This document shows, piece by piece, positions 21,587-33,644 of a stretch of DNA of 64,000 bases (positions within the stretch are counted from its first letter, which is position 1; each line of letters starts with the position of its first letter). The DNA is taken from positions 186,001 to 250,000 of the forward strand of contig NW_022985162.1 in NCBI RefSeq assembly GCF_010093535.1. Direction: 5' to 3'. A model generated the notes under the pieces. The model ran no database searches. It was not told the DNA's origin and saw only the letters and a program-made list of their open reading frames with translations. Made by a program: the position numbers and the translations under genes. This DNA comes from Lindgomyces ingoldianus. Taxonomy: Eukaryota; Ascomycota; Dothideomycetes; Pleosporales; Lindgomycetaceae.

Positions 21587-23031
21587 TCAACGCACTCCCC
21601 TCGTCGCTGTCGCCGTCGCCGTCCTCCCAACATCCCTAAATACTATCGCCGCCGTCTCACTCGAAACATGCTTCGTATACCCCCCTCCCTCGTCAAGCTC
21701 ATACATATCCCATTGGCAATCGCTGAACATGCGATTCTGCCTCACCACCTCACCAACCGGCACTGCAAGCGTAGGCTTGTACGAAGTCTGGTAAATAGTT
21801 CCCCCATCCCGGGAGATGCAATCAGACCCGCAGTTCTGGGTATACGCGGGCGCCCGCACAGTTGAGATGTCGTTGATCAGGAAATTAGGCGTGAAGAGTA
21901 TGCTGCAGTAATCTGCTTCGCGACCACTGCAGGTCTCTCGCGCGGAGAGGATTTGGGGTTCTTGTTGGGCGACGGTGAGGGTGGGGAGGATGGTGGAGAT
22001 GTTCCAGGTGGCAAGGGTCAGGGTGGTGTCATCGAGGCGGCTTGTAGTGCCGGTGTAGGTTTCGAGTATCACGGATTGTAGGATGTGGTAGATGCTTGGA
22101 CTCGTGAGCGTGAGGCCGGATATTACGGCTGTGTTTGGTGTGCCTGGGATTGAGGGGGAGAGGGGTGAGGGCTTGTAGGACGGATTGCAGAAGTCGGTGC
22201 CGGTGGGCGTGGGCATGGGCCAGTAGTGTATTGAATACCGTCCTGCGGTGATTCGGCACAGAGGAGAGGTTGTAGACGGGGTAGCTGTTGTTGGGCCTGG
22301 TGTCGCGGGCGAGTCGTTTGGTGGCGTACAATTCGGCGCTTCTAGGAACAGCGTGTAGTAAAATGCACTCGCAGCCGCAACATCACTTGGAAGTGGTGTT
22401 TCGGCCAGAATCTTGGACATCCGCCATCTATACGCGGAGTGCAGCAATCCGCACATAGGACTGAAGTTTACCCCAACTCGACATGTAGGTGCCGGACTAT
22501 CATATTCGCTCGTCCATGTCGGTACCACAACGCTTACATCGCTGGAGTATGTCGTGTAGCTGCTAACAAAGCTGGTCTGTACGGTAACGCATTTTACGTC
22601 TTTGCTCAAAGCCCGTGGGTATCCGTCGCAAAGGGTAGTTAGACCATAGGGCGTTGTTGTGCAGTCTGCGCTATCGTACGTTATTGTTGAAGACTGGATG
22701 ATTGGAGGTGATAATGTGGTTCGGATTGTAGTGATGCTTTTTCCATATTCTGTATATAGGAAGTGGTGGAGCACTGAATAGTCGGCTTGGGATTGCCAGC
22801 ATTTGAGACTATCCAAAGGAATATCGCTGAATTCAGAAGGGAGGGGAGGAAGAGTAGCAGTTGGAATAGCGGGGTGTGGGGGAGCAGGGGTGATTGGCCC
22901 AGTTTTAGAGTTTTCTTCGTTGGATTAGTCTGGAATTGGTCGCTGTGTAGAAAATGCGTTTACGTACGAGAACGTACGGTGGACTGGAGGAATCCAAAAG
23001 TTAGAAAAAGTAAACGGGGTGGCGGAAACAT
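21587..23031 (-). CDS. secreted Cys-rich fungal protein of unknown function
   Basis: Two exons: 23031..22968 and 22914..21587, with a 53-nt intron (GTACGT donor, ACTAATCC branch site), encoding 463 residues. Residues 1-~20 (MFPPPRLLFLTFGFLQS) form a signal peptide and a Pro-rich stretch follows. The mature part carries about 16 cysteines, many Ser/Thr/Pro residues and motifs common to uncharacterised fungal surface proteins (RYSIHYWP, SGLTLTSPSIYH). No catalytic motif, transmembrane helix or GPI signal is evident; the C-terminus is TATATATRGVR. A soluble or cell-wall-associated extracellular protein is inferred. The first exon is a prediction that restores both a signal peptide and the frame. 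Confidence 0.72.
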
Positions 23032-24961
23032 GGTGTCTTTCTTTCAAGGTCCTGAACCACCGTCAAAATGAACTTTGGAAGTATTTAGAAATGCAGAAAT
23101 ATTACGAAGCGGGTCTACCTTTGTAGAAAAGGAAAATGAGCGAGCAATTGTACGACAACATTCTTGCAACATTTCACCTGACTGGTGACACCCAGATGTG
23201 CCAAGTACGTAGGAGTATATCCAAATTGATGTTCCTTCACATTGCTACCATCGTAACCACCAGGGCCAACGAATATGCAAGCAAAGCGGAAAAATATATA
23301 AGGAAACATTGCCATAGAAAACCACCTTGGGCAAATGAATCCTGTGCAACGTCGAGTCTTCAAACTAAAGATGTTGCTAAGCTTTTCGAGATTGGCCTTT
23401 CGTATTATGAGCCGTCCTTCGATATGGACCATTTGGTACGAAGGTGGAATGTTCGAAGTGAATGATCTGCGATCAAAATGCGTTTGTTGGCGAGTTTAAA
23501 TAGAATAGAAGAAAATGTTCCTTTTCCAAGTCTGTGGGTTGTGTTGTGAATACTCGATATATCACCATGTCAGTCCGAGGTTTGGATGTGGGGTTGACAT
23601 CACGCACGGTCCATTAGACATACATGAGTGCAGGTTTCCGCTCACGCATTCTTCCCCATCTTTCTTCAGCAGTGATTAAGGCCTTGGTCATCACATTGAG
23701 CCCTAGAAGGCCTGAAGGCGGTTTGGAGCTTCGATTCCTTCGTTGGATCGATATCTTTTGTTCGTTTTAAATTTCCGTTAGTGACTACAGCTGTACGAAA
23801 AGCCCATCATCGTTCACGTAGTGATTTAAGGAGAAAGTTGATTCTTGTTTTCAACATCCTGGAGACAACTGGCGAGGGAGTTTGCAGAGGAAAATCATTC
23901 CCTTAGAATCCGTGGGAGGTATTGTTACCTTGTAACCTCCGTCAGGACGCATTTTCTGCATCTTACGTGGTTCGCTGATTGTCTTGGGCGGAACGAAAGT
24001 CAAACAATCTTAAGTATGGAAAAGCATGAGAGAAACCCTGGAAAGCGTCAAGTTAGATACTCAACCACCGTTCATTCAGTTCCACCCCCAAAAGGATTCA
24101 CACCAAACCCACCACCCTCTAATCCACCCCAATTCTCATCCCAACCCATAAATCTCCTCACAACCCCCTTCTGTCCACCCGCAATACGACAATATCCCCC
24201 TTCAAGATAAACTCTACAATTCCTTTCCGTAGCGAGAACATCCTGTTGCAGCCACTTTCGTCATATCAATGCAGGCGCCCAGGTCGGGGAGTGTTAGCAG
24301 CATGTCGGGGATCCTTGACAACCCTATGCGGAGCCAACGAATCAGCCGGTGGTGTACGAGGATGTGAAATCGTAGAGGATTTTGACATTGTCCACTGGAT
24401 CGAATGGAATCCAGGTCGTGTTGTTTCTTAGAGTCGCTCACATCGAAACACCTTATGCGATTGCACAGGATTGCATTCGAAATTGCGTTGCTGCGTAACA
24501 GTTCAAGACCCATGAGGTGTGGTAAAATATATTTAAGCATATCCCACATCCAAATACGCGAGAAAGTGAACGAGAAAGGGTGGGACACTTCAGACGAAAG
24601 CAATTGAACACCACCAGGCTAAGAACTTTTCGGGGAAGACAATTATTTGCAAGGCTGATTCCACTAAATCGGCATATATCGACATCGCACGTCGACGTAG
24701 GACAGACTGCTCAAGCCTACCAGCCCAACACCCCTTCACATGCCGCCATGGTAAATTCACGAATGGGAACTAGGGTTAGGTTGATTCAAGGAGTACATAT
24801 TCTGTAAACTAACAAACAACTAAGTAGAAATGGCTAAACAGCAAGAAAAAGATCTCCAAGTAACCCCCCCCCCCCCCCCCCCAAACTCGTTCAAAAACGC
24901 CCCAGCACCCTAGTATGCTTCCCTCCGAATGATCCCCTACCCGGCCTACCCGGCATTCCTA
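23032..24961. other. intergenic, no gene recognised, poly-C tract near the end
   Basis: About 1.9 kb of AT-rich sequence with only short unsupported frames. The sole distinct feature is a run of 19 C at 24864-24882. Confidence 0.35.
24864..24882. repeat. (C)19 homopolymer
   Basis: Nineteen consecutive C residues lie about 80 bp beyond the stop codon of the FAD oxidoreductase gene. A tract this long is prone to length variation and sequencing error. Confidence 0.9.
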
Positions 24962-26218
24962 CTAAACAGCCTCCTCTTTTGTCCAAGCATACTCCTTCGC
25001 CACCTTTCCCCCACCAACGACCCCCGGCGGTCCCATCCCCACCATAAAATCTCGACTCTTCAGCAACCAAACAAACCAATTCGGCACCTTCCAGCCAAAA
25101 ATCACCCCAACACCACCAGCACTACCAATCGGTACAATCATCATCTCACTCGTATTAGGTTTATATAACCTGTCCTTTCCAGGCGCTTTCTCGTTGGGGT
25201 ATTGTGGGTTGTAGGCGAGTAGATCACGCTTCAGATTGATTCCCAGGATAGGGAGAGCGTCGTAGATGTCGAGGATGTTGTTACGGGAGTAGGAGGATAC
25301 ATCGCCAATGGCGTAGACGCGGGCGCCGGCGTCGTCGACGCGGAGGGTGGAGGCGTTTGTTTTGAGGTAGCCCGAGGTGGTTAGGAGGGAGGATGGAAGG
25401 AAGGAAGTGTTGGGGAGGACGCCGTGCGCCGGGATATATAGATCGGCTTCGAGGCGATCACCTTTAGTGAGAGTGACAGCGGTGCGGTTATTAGAGGATG
25501 GGCTAACGGCCGCTACGCGAGTGTTGTAGAGGACATCGACGCCGAGCTTCTTGAGTTTATCCTCGGCTTTTTTGCCGAGGGCTGGTCGGAGGGTGGGTAG
25601 GAGTTGATTGGCGGCTGTGATGAGAGTGATGTTGACTTTGCGGGGAGGCGTGCTAAACCAGCCTGGTTTGCCGTTCAGGAGCTCGCCAAGTTCGCCAGCA
25701 CTTTCGACACCTGTAGGACCACCTCCAGTGATGATTATATCCTTAGCTGATGAAACTTTCGCATTCATGCTCTTAATCGCATTAATCGTAGCTGCGGAGT
25801 CGGTGTGCTGAGAGTAGACGGGGTCGTGGGTCCTAGTACCTGTTGCGACAATGAGAGCATGGTAATTGAGAGTCTCATCTCCAAGATAATCGCTCCGCTT
25901 GTAGGACACTGAACGAGATGTGATATTGAGACCAGTAGCAGCTGCTTGGATGAAGGTGAGGTCTTCTGCTGGGTACGGCTTGAAAGCCTTATGGATATCA
26001 AAGAAAATCTTCTCCGCAGGTAAAAGCGCTGTCGAAGCACCAGTTCGTGGGGACGCTATACGGAAATAGAAGTCGGATGATGGACTGATGACGTAGACGT
26101 GATACCTAGCATCTTTCTTGGCTTTTAGGGCAGGGAGGATGTGCTTGAGAGTATAGTGAGCGGAGAGGAGACCAGAAAAGGAGGCGCCAAGAATGACGAT
26201 ATTGCGTCGTTCAGACAT
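24962..26218 (-). CDS. FAD/NAD(P)-dependent oxidoreductase, AIF/AMID-like
   Basis: Single exon, 418 residues from ATG 26218. The N-terminal dinucleotide-binding site is NIVILGASFSGLLSAH (residues 6-21), a variant GxSxxG. The second Rossmann site is IIITGGGPTGVESAGEL (around 160-177) for NAD(P)H. The C-terminal FAD contact is ARVYAIGDVSSY (~303-314). ATGTR near 125 is the usual motif before the NAD domain. This layout is that of AIF-like/AMID and Ndi-type flavoproteins in the pyridine nucleotide-disulphide oxidoreductase family. No presequence or C-terminal membrane anchor is visible. The substrate is unknown; quinone or another acceptor is a family-level inference. Confidence 0.88.
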   Translation of the reverse strand: MSERRNIVILGASFSGLLSAHYTLKHILPALKAKKDARYHVYVISPSSDFYFRIASPRTGASTALLPAEKIFFDIHKAFKPYPAEDLTFIQAAATGLNITSRSVSYKRSDYLGDETLNYHALIVATGTRTHDPVYSQHTDSAATINAIKSMNAKVSSAKDIIITGGGPTGVESAGELGELLNGKPGWFSTPPRKVNITLITAANQLLPTLRPALGKKAEDKLKKLGVDVLYNTRVAAVSPSSNNRTAVTLTKGDRLEADLYIPAHGVLPNTSFLPSSLLTTSGYLKTNASTLRVDDAGARVYAIGDVSSYSRNNILDIYDALPILGINLKRDLLAYNPQYPNEKAPGKDRLYKPNTSEMMIVPIGSAGGVGVIFGWKVPNWFVWLLKSRDFMVGMGPPGVVGGGKVAKEYAWTKEEAV

Positions 26219-27358
26219 GGTGAGGGCTGAAACAGATTCGCGGTGCGTAGGAAGGTGAGTGGATTTAGAAGATAGCTTTAAAAAACCTGTGGGTATCGAT
26301 TGAAGAAATGCAGAAATGTGAAACTAGTGATGGATTGGAAAGATCTCATTGTGAAGACATGCTCACAATCATATATACTGAACCCCTATCTCCTAACAAA
26401 GGAAGCTTATCACTGTACCTGTCTCAAAAACCTATCTTTGGATGGTACGGACGAAATTGTGTTCGCAAAAGCAGAGCTCGCAAAAGCAGAGCTCGCAATT
26501 TCCTCACCATGCTGCGAAATGCCTCTTACGGCTCAGACTGCAAACTTACCGGAACCAGCACCCTGTTGATTTCTAGAGCCGTCATTGGTCTGCTACTGCA
26601 TTTCGTGCACTGCTTGCAGCATTTGTCGCAAGAGAAATCTCTGTGAGGTTCGTAATCAGTTCACATTTTGGATGACAAAAGGGCTCGGAAGTCGGAAGCA
26701 GGAACACCCGGTATCCGTTCCGAGAATTGTAAGCAGATCTAAGAATTCTCTCGACATCATTGGCTCATCTGGATCCTGAAGATACACGAGGTCTTTCGCA
26801 CAGATGATGTGAGACTGGACGATTTTAAACGGAGTCTTTGTTCTGAGAGGCTTGATTTAACTTCAGGACATGTTCCTCCTCTACTGTTTCACACAGGTAA
26901 CTTTGAATATCGAGATCCTTCTTGCGAACCTCCTGATTTCTTGCAACGATTCGCACTCTCCGTTAATCTCACAGATAAAAGGATATTCACTGTACTGAGT
27001 AGGTATTATACCTGTTAGATGTATGTACTAAATCCTACTCTCATATCCCCCACCAAAGCAGCCAGGCCACCACTACCATCAATCCAAATCAATGCCGTGC
27101 CGATGAAGATCCCAAAATGCTCCAGGAGATGCATGCAAGTCATAAGTTGAGGGAGCTACATCCTCAACGTGATGCCCTATTAAAAACTAGAAAGAAAATT
27201 CTCCACTTTTTAGAGTATCAGTATATATGAGTGGCAGGCAGATGGAGGGATGCGAAACGAGATATGGCAGGAATCAGTATATGCCTTGGGTTCGATATTG
27301 GAAAGTGTCGTAACTGCCAGGCTTGTCAGGGGAGCTCGAGGAAATCAATATAAGGAAC
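26219..27358. other. intergenic, promoter of the FAD oxidoreductase gene
   Basis: No gene was recognised. The region contains a 15-bp unit in two tandem copies (26465-26494), and the PIK1 3' flank lies at the far end. Confidence 0.35.
26465..26494. repeat. 15-bp tandem duplication
   Basis: The unit GCAAAAGCAGAGCTC is present twice in direct succession. Confidence 0.9.
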
Positions 27359-30300
27359 TTACAGTCGGGTATAGTAACTCCCAACGCTCTTGGCGATTAG
27401 CTCGTCCACAAAAACGTCTGCCTCTTCCTTGCTGAGATGAAGCATCATCCTGGCACGTAACGCGTTCGTTACACCGGCGCCTCCAGCCGCAAAACACGGC
27501 AGCTTGCTCTGTTTACCCATCATGTCAACTAGCATAATCAGCCTCTCAGCTTCTCGCCTTAATGACCGAAATGCCCTTTTGGATAGCGATTTGAACTCTT
27601 CAAAGGCCGGAGAGTTCATTCCACCCAGAACATCGACATACTCTTGTGTGAGCTTGAAAGGAGCTGCTTCAAACCCCATTGATCCAGGGGAGTTGGACAA
27701 CATGAAGCCAAAATCGATATGGATGATATGGCCTTGGTTATCGATGAGGAGGTTTCCATTATGACGATCCTTAAGCTGTAAAACATAGCAGATGATGCTA
27801 TACGCCGCCAAGGAGCGTGTAAAGGCACCAACACCCGCGATGTAGCTGTCTGACTCCGGCTCACCGAAAGTTTTCACAAAATGGTCCTTTAGTGTGGCAA
27901 TCCGCTTTCGAGGATTCGTTCCAGCGGCAATGGTTGCCAGCGTAAGACTGCGTTTCAACGAATGCAGAGACACGCCGTTAGTGATGGTCTCGATAAGCCC
28001 AGAAGATTCCCCGGTAACGAGAATCCGCATGCGCTTCGTCCAAACAGGCACTTCCGCATCTTGCCAAATCTTAGTGCAAACCTGGATGAGTTGGCAAGCA
28101 AAAGCCTCTTGGCGAAGATCAGCGCCTGTTTTCACGATAACACTGAACAGATCCCAGTTTTTCATGTGCCCATAAGGCGATGAGCGTCGTATGCGTTCCT
28201 TTTTGGCGCTCCATTCTTCGCCAAACGTTGCAGCACTAGGATCGTCCCGATCACCTTTTCTTCGCATGCCTCCAGTCTTCATGTCATTTTCCATGCGCGC
28301 GGCACCTGCCCCAGGATTGGTTGCAACTGTCATACTATCGTCAAGATCAACGGGCTCCGCAGTAACAGCCGTAGGATCGGAATCTGCCATTATCGTATCG
28401 AACGTAGGTGTTGCATCATCTGACAAGAAGTTCTGCTCTTCTAGATTTTGCATACTCGCGATGATCTTAGCTTTGATGGCAGCAACCTCGGTCTTCGGTC
28501 GCTTCGAGCCACTGGCCTCAAGTTGTGCCAGCATTTGGGCAGCGGTGCGCATATGCGTTGCAAGGGCAGAGAAATCCGGTTGATCGCCGCTTTGAGTCCC
28601 CCGGCTAAGAGGCATTGTCATTTTTCGGGGAGCGGGACTGCTCGTCCTGCTGATTTCCATATCTGATGTCCTTGGAGTGGAGTTTGTAGCCATTGAAGAC
28701 ATGGTATTCGCTCCGCTCGAAGACCTAGGTGCCGGTACCTTCCCATTGGTGACTGCGCTAGGAAGCGTCACCCTCTCAAGACCGGAAGCAAGGTCATCCT
28801 CATCGAGATTCTTGATAAGGGAGGTGCTGCCAAGGTCACCGTTCGCAGGCTCAAACACACTGTCAGTTCCATTTGGTGGCGTCCGATCGTTAGCCAAATG
28901 TTCGGCATTCGTGATGTCGAATAGACGACGTTTGGAAGTGCCTTTCTCAAGCATCAGCTTCTCCAACAGCTGCTGATTTTGCTCTGTATCTGGGTCAAAG
29001 TCAAAGTCCTCGTTGAGAACTTCAACCATCAGCAAATATGGGACTCTTTCTGCACTGTTCAGACTAGTTGCTTCTGCTGGATTTATTCGAACTATGCGAT
29101 GATGTTGGCTATGAGAGGCGACTCCATCTTTGAGTGTCGCGGGAGATATGACGGGTATGTCGACTTCGGCAGGAAGATCTTGCGCAATTAGTGCAAGCTC
29201 GGCCCTTAAAGCGCTCAAACGAGCCGGCTTCGGCACAATAACCAACCGGTTGGAGATGTCCTCCAGCGCACTCAGGAACTGAGTTTCATTCCGGAAATAG
29301 TTCGACCGCAACAGTCGTACTTTCTGCATTCGAGACAAGGCCGTCGGTGTCAGAGGCCTGGGTGGTTGTGCGTGCTTGCGGTGAGCGTGAAGATCCACTG
29401 GTTTCGGGGTTAACCCAGCCGTAGCCGGTGGAGTGGGAAGAGGCGAAGTGCCAGGGCTTCGAAATTCAGGCAGGGAGGACGAACTAAGGCGGGCCTCGGT
29501 GCTCACAGCAAGAAGAGAAGGTCGCAAGTGCCCAGACGTAGCTCTAGTGGTATTACCGGGCCGGGCCGCTTTTCTCCTCGCGTCTTTTGGGTTCTGCAGT
29601 TCTCTCGGACGGGAACTGGAGGCCTTCGATGACCTCTGATCTTCTGGATCTGAATGGCCTTGGGCGGACCTTGGCCTTCGTGGCTTTGGAGACGCAGCTC
29701 CGGCCACTGTATGGCTCCGGCCGAGCTTCTGCGTCTGGACATTATCCGATATGATGTCCTCGACGGGCCGGGGTTTGCGCGCCTGTGCAATTGCAAGAGG
29801 CCCAGCGTGCCTGGGGAGAAAGGGGGCCGCAACGCTTGCAATCACCAAACTGGAAAGGACCGTGACAGGCAAGATGTTCTCCTTAATCTTCTCCCTACGC
29901 AGGGGCTCGGCAGAACCGAAGACGATACGCTGGACCTTGTTGTATATGCGCCGACATGTCTTGAACGCGTTGGAGCTCGGGTCACTGGAGAGGTCATGCA
30001 GGTAGGTCTGGAAGAGCCAGAAGGTCTCGATATAATTGTCAGCGGCTTCGCGGCAAGAACAACGTGTCCACCTCACCAGTAAAGCGCCATTGACCGACTC
30101 CTCGCACAGGTCTATTATGAACTCCTCCAAGGCCATAGACTCATTGTCGACGCTGATAAGGAGGTGGCATAGTCTGCGGGCATAAGCTCAGGTGCTTGAA
30201 TGGCGGAGGCGGAGGGTTGGGGGAAGCGCACTGGGGAAGGAAGAACTCGATCTCGTCGTAGGCAAAGTGGCGGAGCTTGGAGCACAGCACATAGTGGATG

Positions 30301-30496
30301 CCGACATGATCTGCATATCGTCTGCGAGCACGGAGAGCGTCAGTCATCCATCTTGGGAAGCTGTGGCGGTGTGGTGCGGCGGTAGACCGGCCGCGATGGA
30401 AGTTTTGGAGACATACGACAGGTACGCAACAGTGAGCGAAGGATCGTGGTTGAAGTGATCCGACTCTATGAAGCGCTCTAGCAGATTCCAACTCAT
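27359..30496 (-). CDS. PIK1: phosphatidylinositol 4-kinase Pik1 (PI4K beta)
   Basis: Four exons: 30496..30417, 30321..30232, 30173..30077 and 30025..27359, encoding 977 residues. The start MSWNLLERFIES and the segment RYADHVGIHYVLCSKL match fungal Pik1 N-termini, followed by the lipid-kinase-unique helical region. The middle holds a basic Ser-rich region and the conserved MQKVRLLRSNYFRNETQFL block near the expected frequenin-binding part. The C-terminal kinase domain has the catalytic loop LKDRHNGNLLIDNQGHII (DRHNGN) and the metal site HIDFGFML. The enzyme makes PI4P at the Golgi and nucleus and is essential in yeast. Intron 3 (30076..30026) is 51 nt with no in-frame stop, so its retention would add 17 residues. 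Confidence 0.95.
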
Positions 30497-31043
30497 CTGG
30501 GACGGATCATTGGGGCGTGGTGGAAGAGAGAGGCAGTCTCATGGCTCGTTCGAATCGACATGTAAAGGGTGCACGTAGAAATGGGGCACTTGCAGGGTTG
30601 TGGAAGCGGGCACTTGGCAGCCCATCCGCGCTATCCCTGAAGCGTTTGCCTACGTTCAATGGCTGTCCTCAACTCTCTTGCAATTCAAGCCACTCTTGCT
30701 TGCGCTGTGAATTACACACTCCTAAATTATTACTCTACATGACTCCTGGCTCTCCCTCCAACGACTACTTCCTCTCCACTTTCTTGCTGCCTGTCTACGT
30801 GAGCACCCCAGTTGCTGTCTCAACCTCCTTAAACAGCTCAACCGCCTAGCTGTTCGCGTTCGAACATGCGAAGAAAACAATGCCAAACCATACCAATGTA
30901 ATTGTTGTCGACACCAGTGCGCCTACCTACCTAACTTATAGGGTTGACACATTAATCCAATGTCCTTCTAATCCATAGATATGATACAAGAAGAGAGAAT
31001 GAGACATACATATATACAAAGGAGAGGACCGATGATTTGGTTA
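30497..31043. promoter_or_regulatory. PIK1 promoter and 3' end of the DUF155 gene
   Basis: 547 bp lie between the PIK1 start codon and the stop codon of the upstream gene on the same strand. No factor site was identified. Confidence 0.4.
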
Positions 31044-32668
31044 TTAATCGCCTGCTGCATTTAGATCGACAAAGATGTTGACGGCTGCTACCACGACCTC
31101 CGCAAAGATGAGGATGATGACGATCCATTCAAGCAATTCGCCCTGAAAAGTATTAGTTTCTTGCAGCAGTGTTGGGTGGTCCGTACACTCACATGTGTTA
31201 CTGTCAGCTGATCTTTGAGCACGGCGAGGAGATCCCCAATAACGTTCAGCCGCTCTGTTAGAAGTCCAACTCTTTGGTCCATCTCCAGGTAACTCCGCAC
31301 GGCCTGGTACACGGGGTCCAATTGCGGTTCCGCCCACATCAGCTCTGGTGCATCGAGCACTGATCCTTGGAGGTGTATGCTGATACGGAGAATGAACAGC
31401 TCGCCAATCTGCATGTTGATTTGCTTCTTGTTGAGGTTGATCTTTCCCGAACTAGCAATCTGAGCAGGAATATCCTTCGTCTCATCGATGGTGTTGTCTA
31501 CCAGGTCTTCGAAAAGTGACGTTTTGACACTCTGAGATAAGGCGTGGCTAATCGCAAGCTTGGTCATGTAATTCTTCTTATCCCTTAAGCTGATGAAGTC
31601 GTTGTATATCCGAGCCTGGTATTCTCGAGTATAGTAGAAATTGAATTCTTCCGTTTCAATCTCGTCTTTGCCAAGTTTGTCCACCTCGAACTTCGCAATC
31701 TCTTTCAGAAACCGGCGCTCCTCCGCCAGCGACATTCCCCAGATGACAACCGTGCCATACTCGAACAGAAACACTTCAGGGGTGTGGACTTGAGTGTCGA
31801 AGTCAGCCGTCTCCAGAGATGGATCCGAATCCGCATGCACCTGCGAGGGTCGACGAGGGCGTACAGAGCCCTCTCCATTCCCCAAAGATGTGTCTTGCCT
31901 GTCCGTATGCAGATCTATCAAGTTCTCTCTCCGCCTTTCACTTTGGGCTTCGACTTCGATCGCACTATCCGAGAACCGCCGGGGTCGGTCTTCGGAGTAT
32001 CCGTCCTGAACGCTGGTGCTTGTCACCTGTTCCGGGCCTCGCTTCCCATAGTTGTACGGAGAATATATGCATTCGTCAAAGCGCTTGGCAAGGGTGCCTC
32101 TTAGTCGCATTTTGCCTTTCAGAAATCTCATGAGGTCGTCCATTTTGTACGATGCTGCTGTGCAGTACGCCGTAACTCGAGGTAGCCGTTCCCGATCTGC
32201 TTTGCCCAGTCGTGCAGCATCCCGCCTCGCAGTAGGATCCTTTATCCGAGTGTACTGAACGTAGACATCGCGGCCACTCTCCTCGTCCGGTCCCTCTACA
32301 CCTTCTTCGGGATCCGGCAAGAGCTTGAGCTTCTGCGCAGTTCTTGTAGTTCTTTGAGGGCCGATTTTCGGCGCAGGTATGCTTGGTGGAGCAGTCGGTG
32401 CACCTGAGCTGTTCCTCCTCCTTAGCTTGTTGTTGAGAGTTGATAGCATTGGTTGGCCGCCATAGCTGGATGGAACCTGCTGCATCGCGGAGGTAGAGCC
32501 GTAATGCGAGTGGGCTCTGAGCGGTGCAGGCTGCTTAGGACTACTCGAAGTGACGGTAGGATTGAACGTTACGGTGCGCTGGGCTTTTGGTGGTATCGGT
32601 TTGCTTGGGGTGGAGGCATGGGACATGGATGAGATTAGCGGCGTGGTCTCCATGGAGCTGGACGCCAT
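31044..32668 (-). CDS. DUF155 protein of the Rmd1/Rmd8 (Sif) family
   Basis: Two exons: 32668..31193 and 31142..31044, with a 50-nt intron, encoding 524 residues. The N-terminal ~150 residues are Ser/Pro-rich and basic. The DUF155 domain follows: AYCTAASYKMDDLMRFL, then FLFEYGTVVIWGMSLAEE, a stretch rich in KLAISHALSQSVK, and the helical hairpin WAEPQLDPVYQAVRSYLEM. A single C-terminal transmembrane helix (LLEWIVIILIFAEVVVAAVN) lies in the last exon. Yeast Rmd1 and Rmd8 are needed for sporulation, and the mammalian relative RMND1 acts in mitochondria. The C-terminal anchor fits the Rmd8-like group. The biochemical activity is unknown. Confidence 0.88.
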
Positions 32669-33599
32669 TGCTGATCGGGACGATGATGTGGGAGGCTGGT
32701 CGGAAGCTATAAAGAGGCCATGATTAAAATAGTGTGGCGAGCATTGAATTCACTAGTAGTAGACATTTATTCTGGGTAGGTGCCGTGTTGGCGTGAGCGT
32801 ATTGCCCGTGAAACATTGAAATGACGTTCTTGGGTACGTGCACGGACCTCGCGCTAAAAAATACGATGTGAACGACTCCTAACGGTTGGCTTGCAGCTGA
32901 TAGCTTGACGTGCAGGCAACTTCATTGGAGCACTGTGTAGAGTCAGCAATGAGAATGGCACTTCTGCTGTTCCAATAGTTCACACAGTCTGCCTGAGCCC
33001 TCTCTTGCTCTTGCTTTCTGTCTTACTGCCATTTCCTATTTTCTTTTCTTTGTATGATTATTCTTTCGGCATCTCCTACATTATGGTGGGCAGTGGAAGG
33101 CCTTTGATGCTTCTGTAAACCTGGCAAGCAGTATTAAGTATCCTCTCTGTTCTTCACACCTACCCGCTTGTCTCGTCACAGGCTTGCGTAATCTTGATTC
33201 CAATGCCCTCTTGTCCTTGCTAATCTCAAGCGTTGCTTAAGCAATACACATCTTTTCCGCCCTTTCCAGCGCACATCCTTTTTCATCTTGAGCAGTAGAT
33301 TTATCGCTATTGACCCTTGCAAAATGCTAGCAAACAAGTTAGCTGTTCATACATCTCTCCTAATTGCCTGCTAATACACTCACTTATATATTGGTATTCC
33401 TCTGCCTACACTGTTGTTTCCAATCCGTCTTTGTAAATTCACTTTTCTATGCCTGTTCTAAAACAATGTCCTCTTAGTATGGAGTAGGAAATTTGATTGG
33501 TATTAACCTCGGCACAATACTAGCAAGTACCGAAACATATATTTATTGTTTTTATACCTCGCCTACTTGCCTGCTAATATTCCTCCACATACACTTCTA
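32669..33599. other. DUF155 gene upstream region grading into repeat-rich sequence
   Basis: The first few hundred bases are the presumed promoter. From about 33.0 kb the sequence becomes pyrimidine-rich with no coding signal and resembles decayed mobile DNA up to the inverted repeat at 33600. Confidence 0.35.
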
Positions 33600-33644
33600 A
33601 CATCTATCCCGGTGCGGCGAGCCACCCGGCGCGGCGAGCCACAT
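33600..33644 (+). repeat. left copy of the 45-bp inverted repeat
   Basis: The outer part is ACATCTATCCCGG. The inner part contains two near-copies of GGCGCGGCGAGCCAC in tandem. It is GC-rich within an AT-rich surround and TA precedes it. Confidence 0.9.

Noticed and set aside
30517..30849. 110-codon plus-strand frame in the PIK1 upstream region
   Set aside because: No domain character, and it lies in a promoter. Probably chance.
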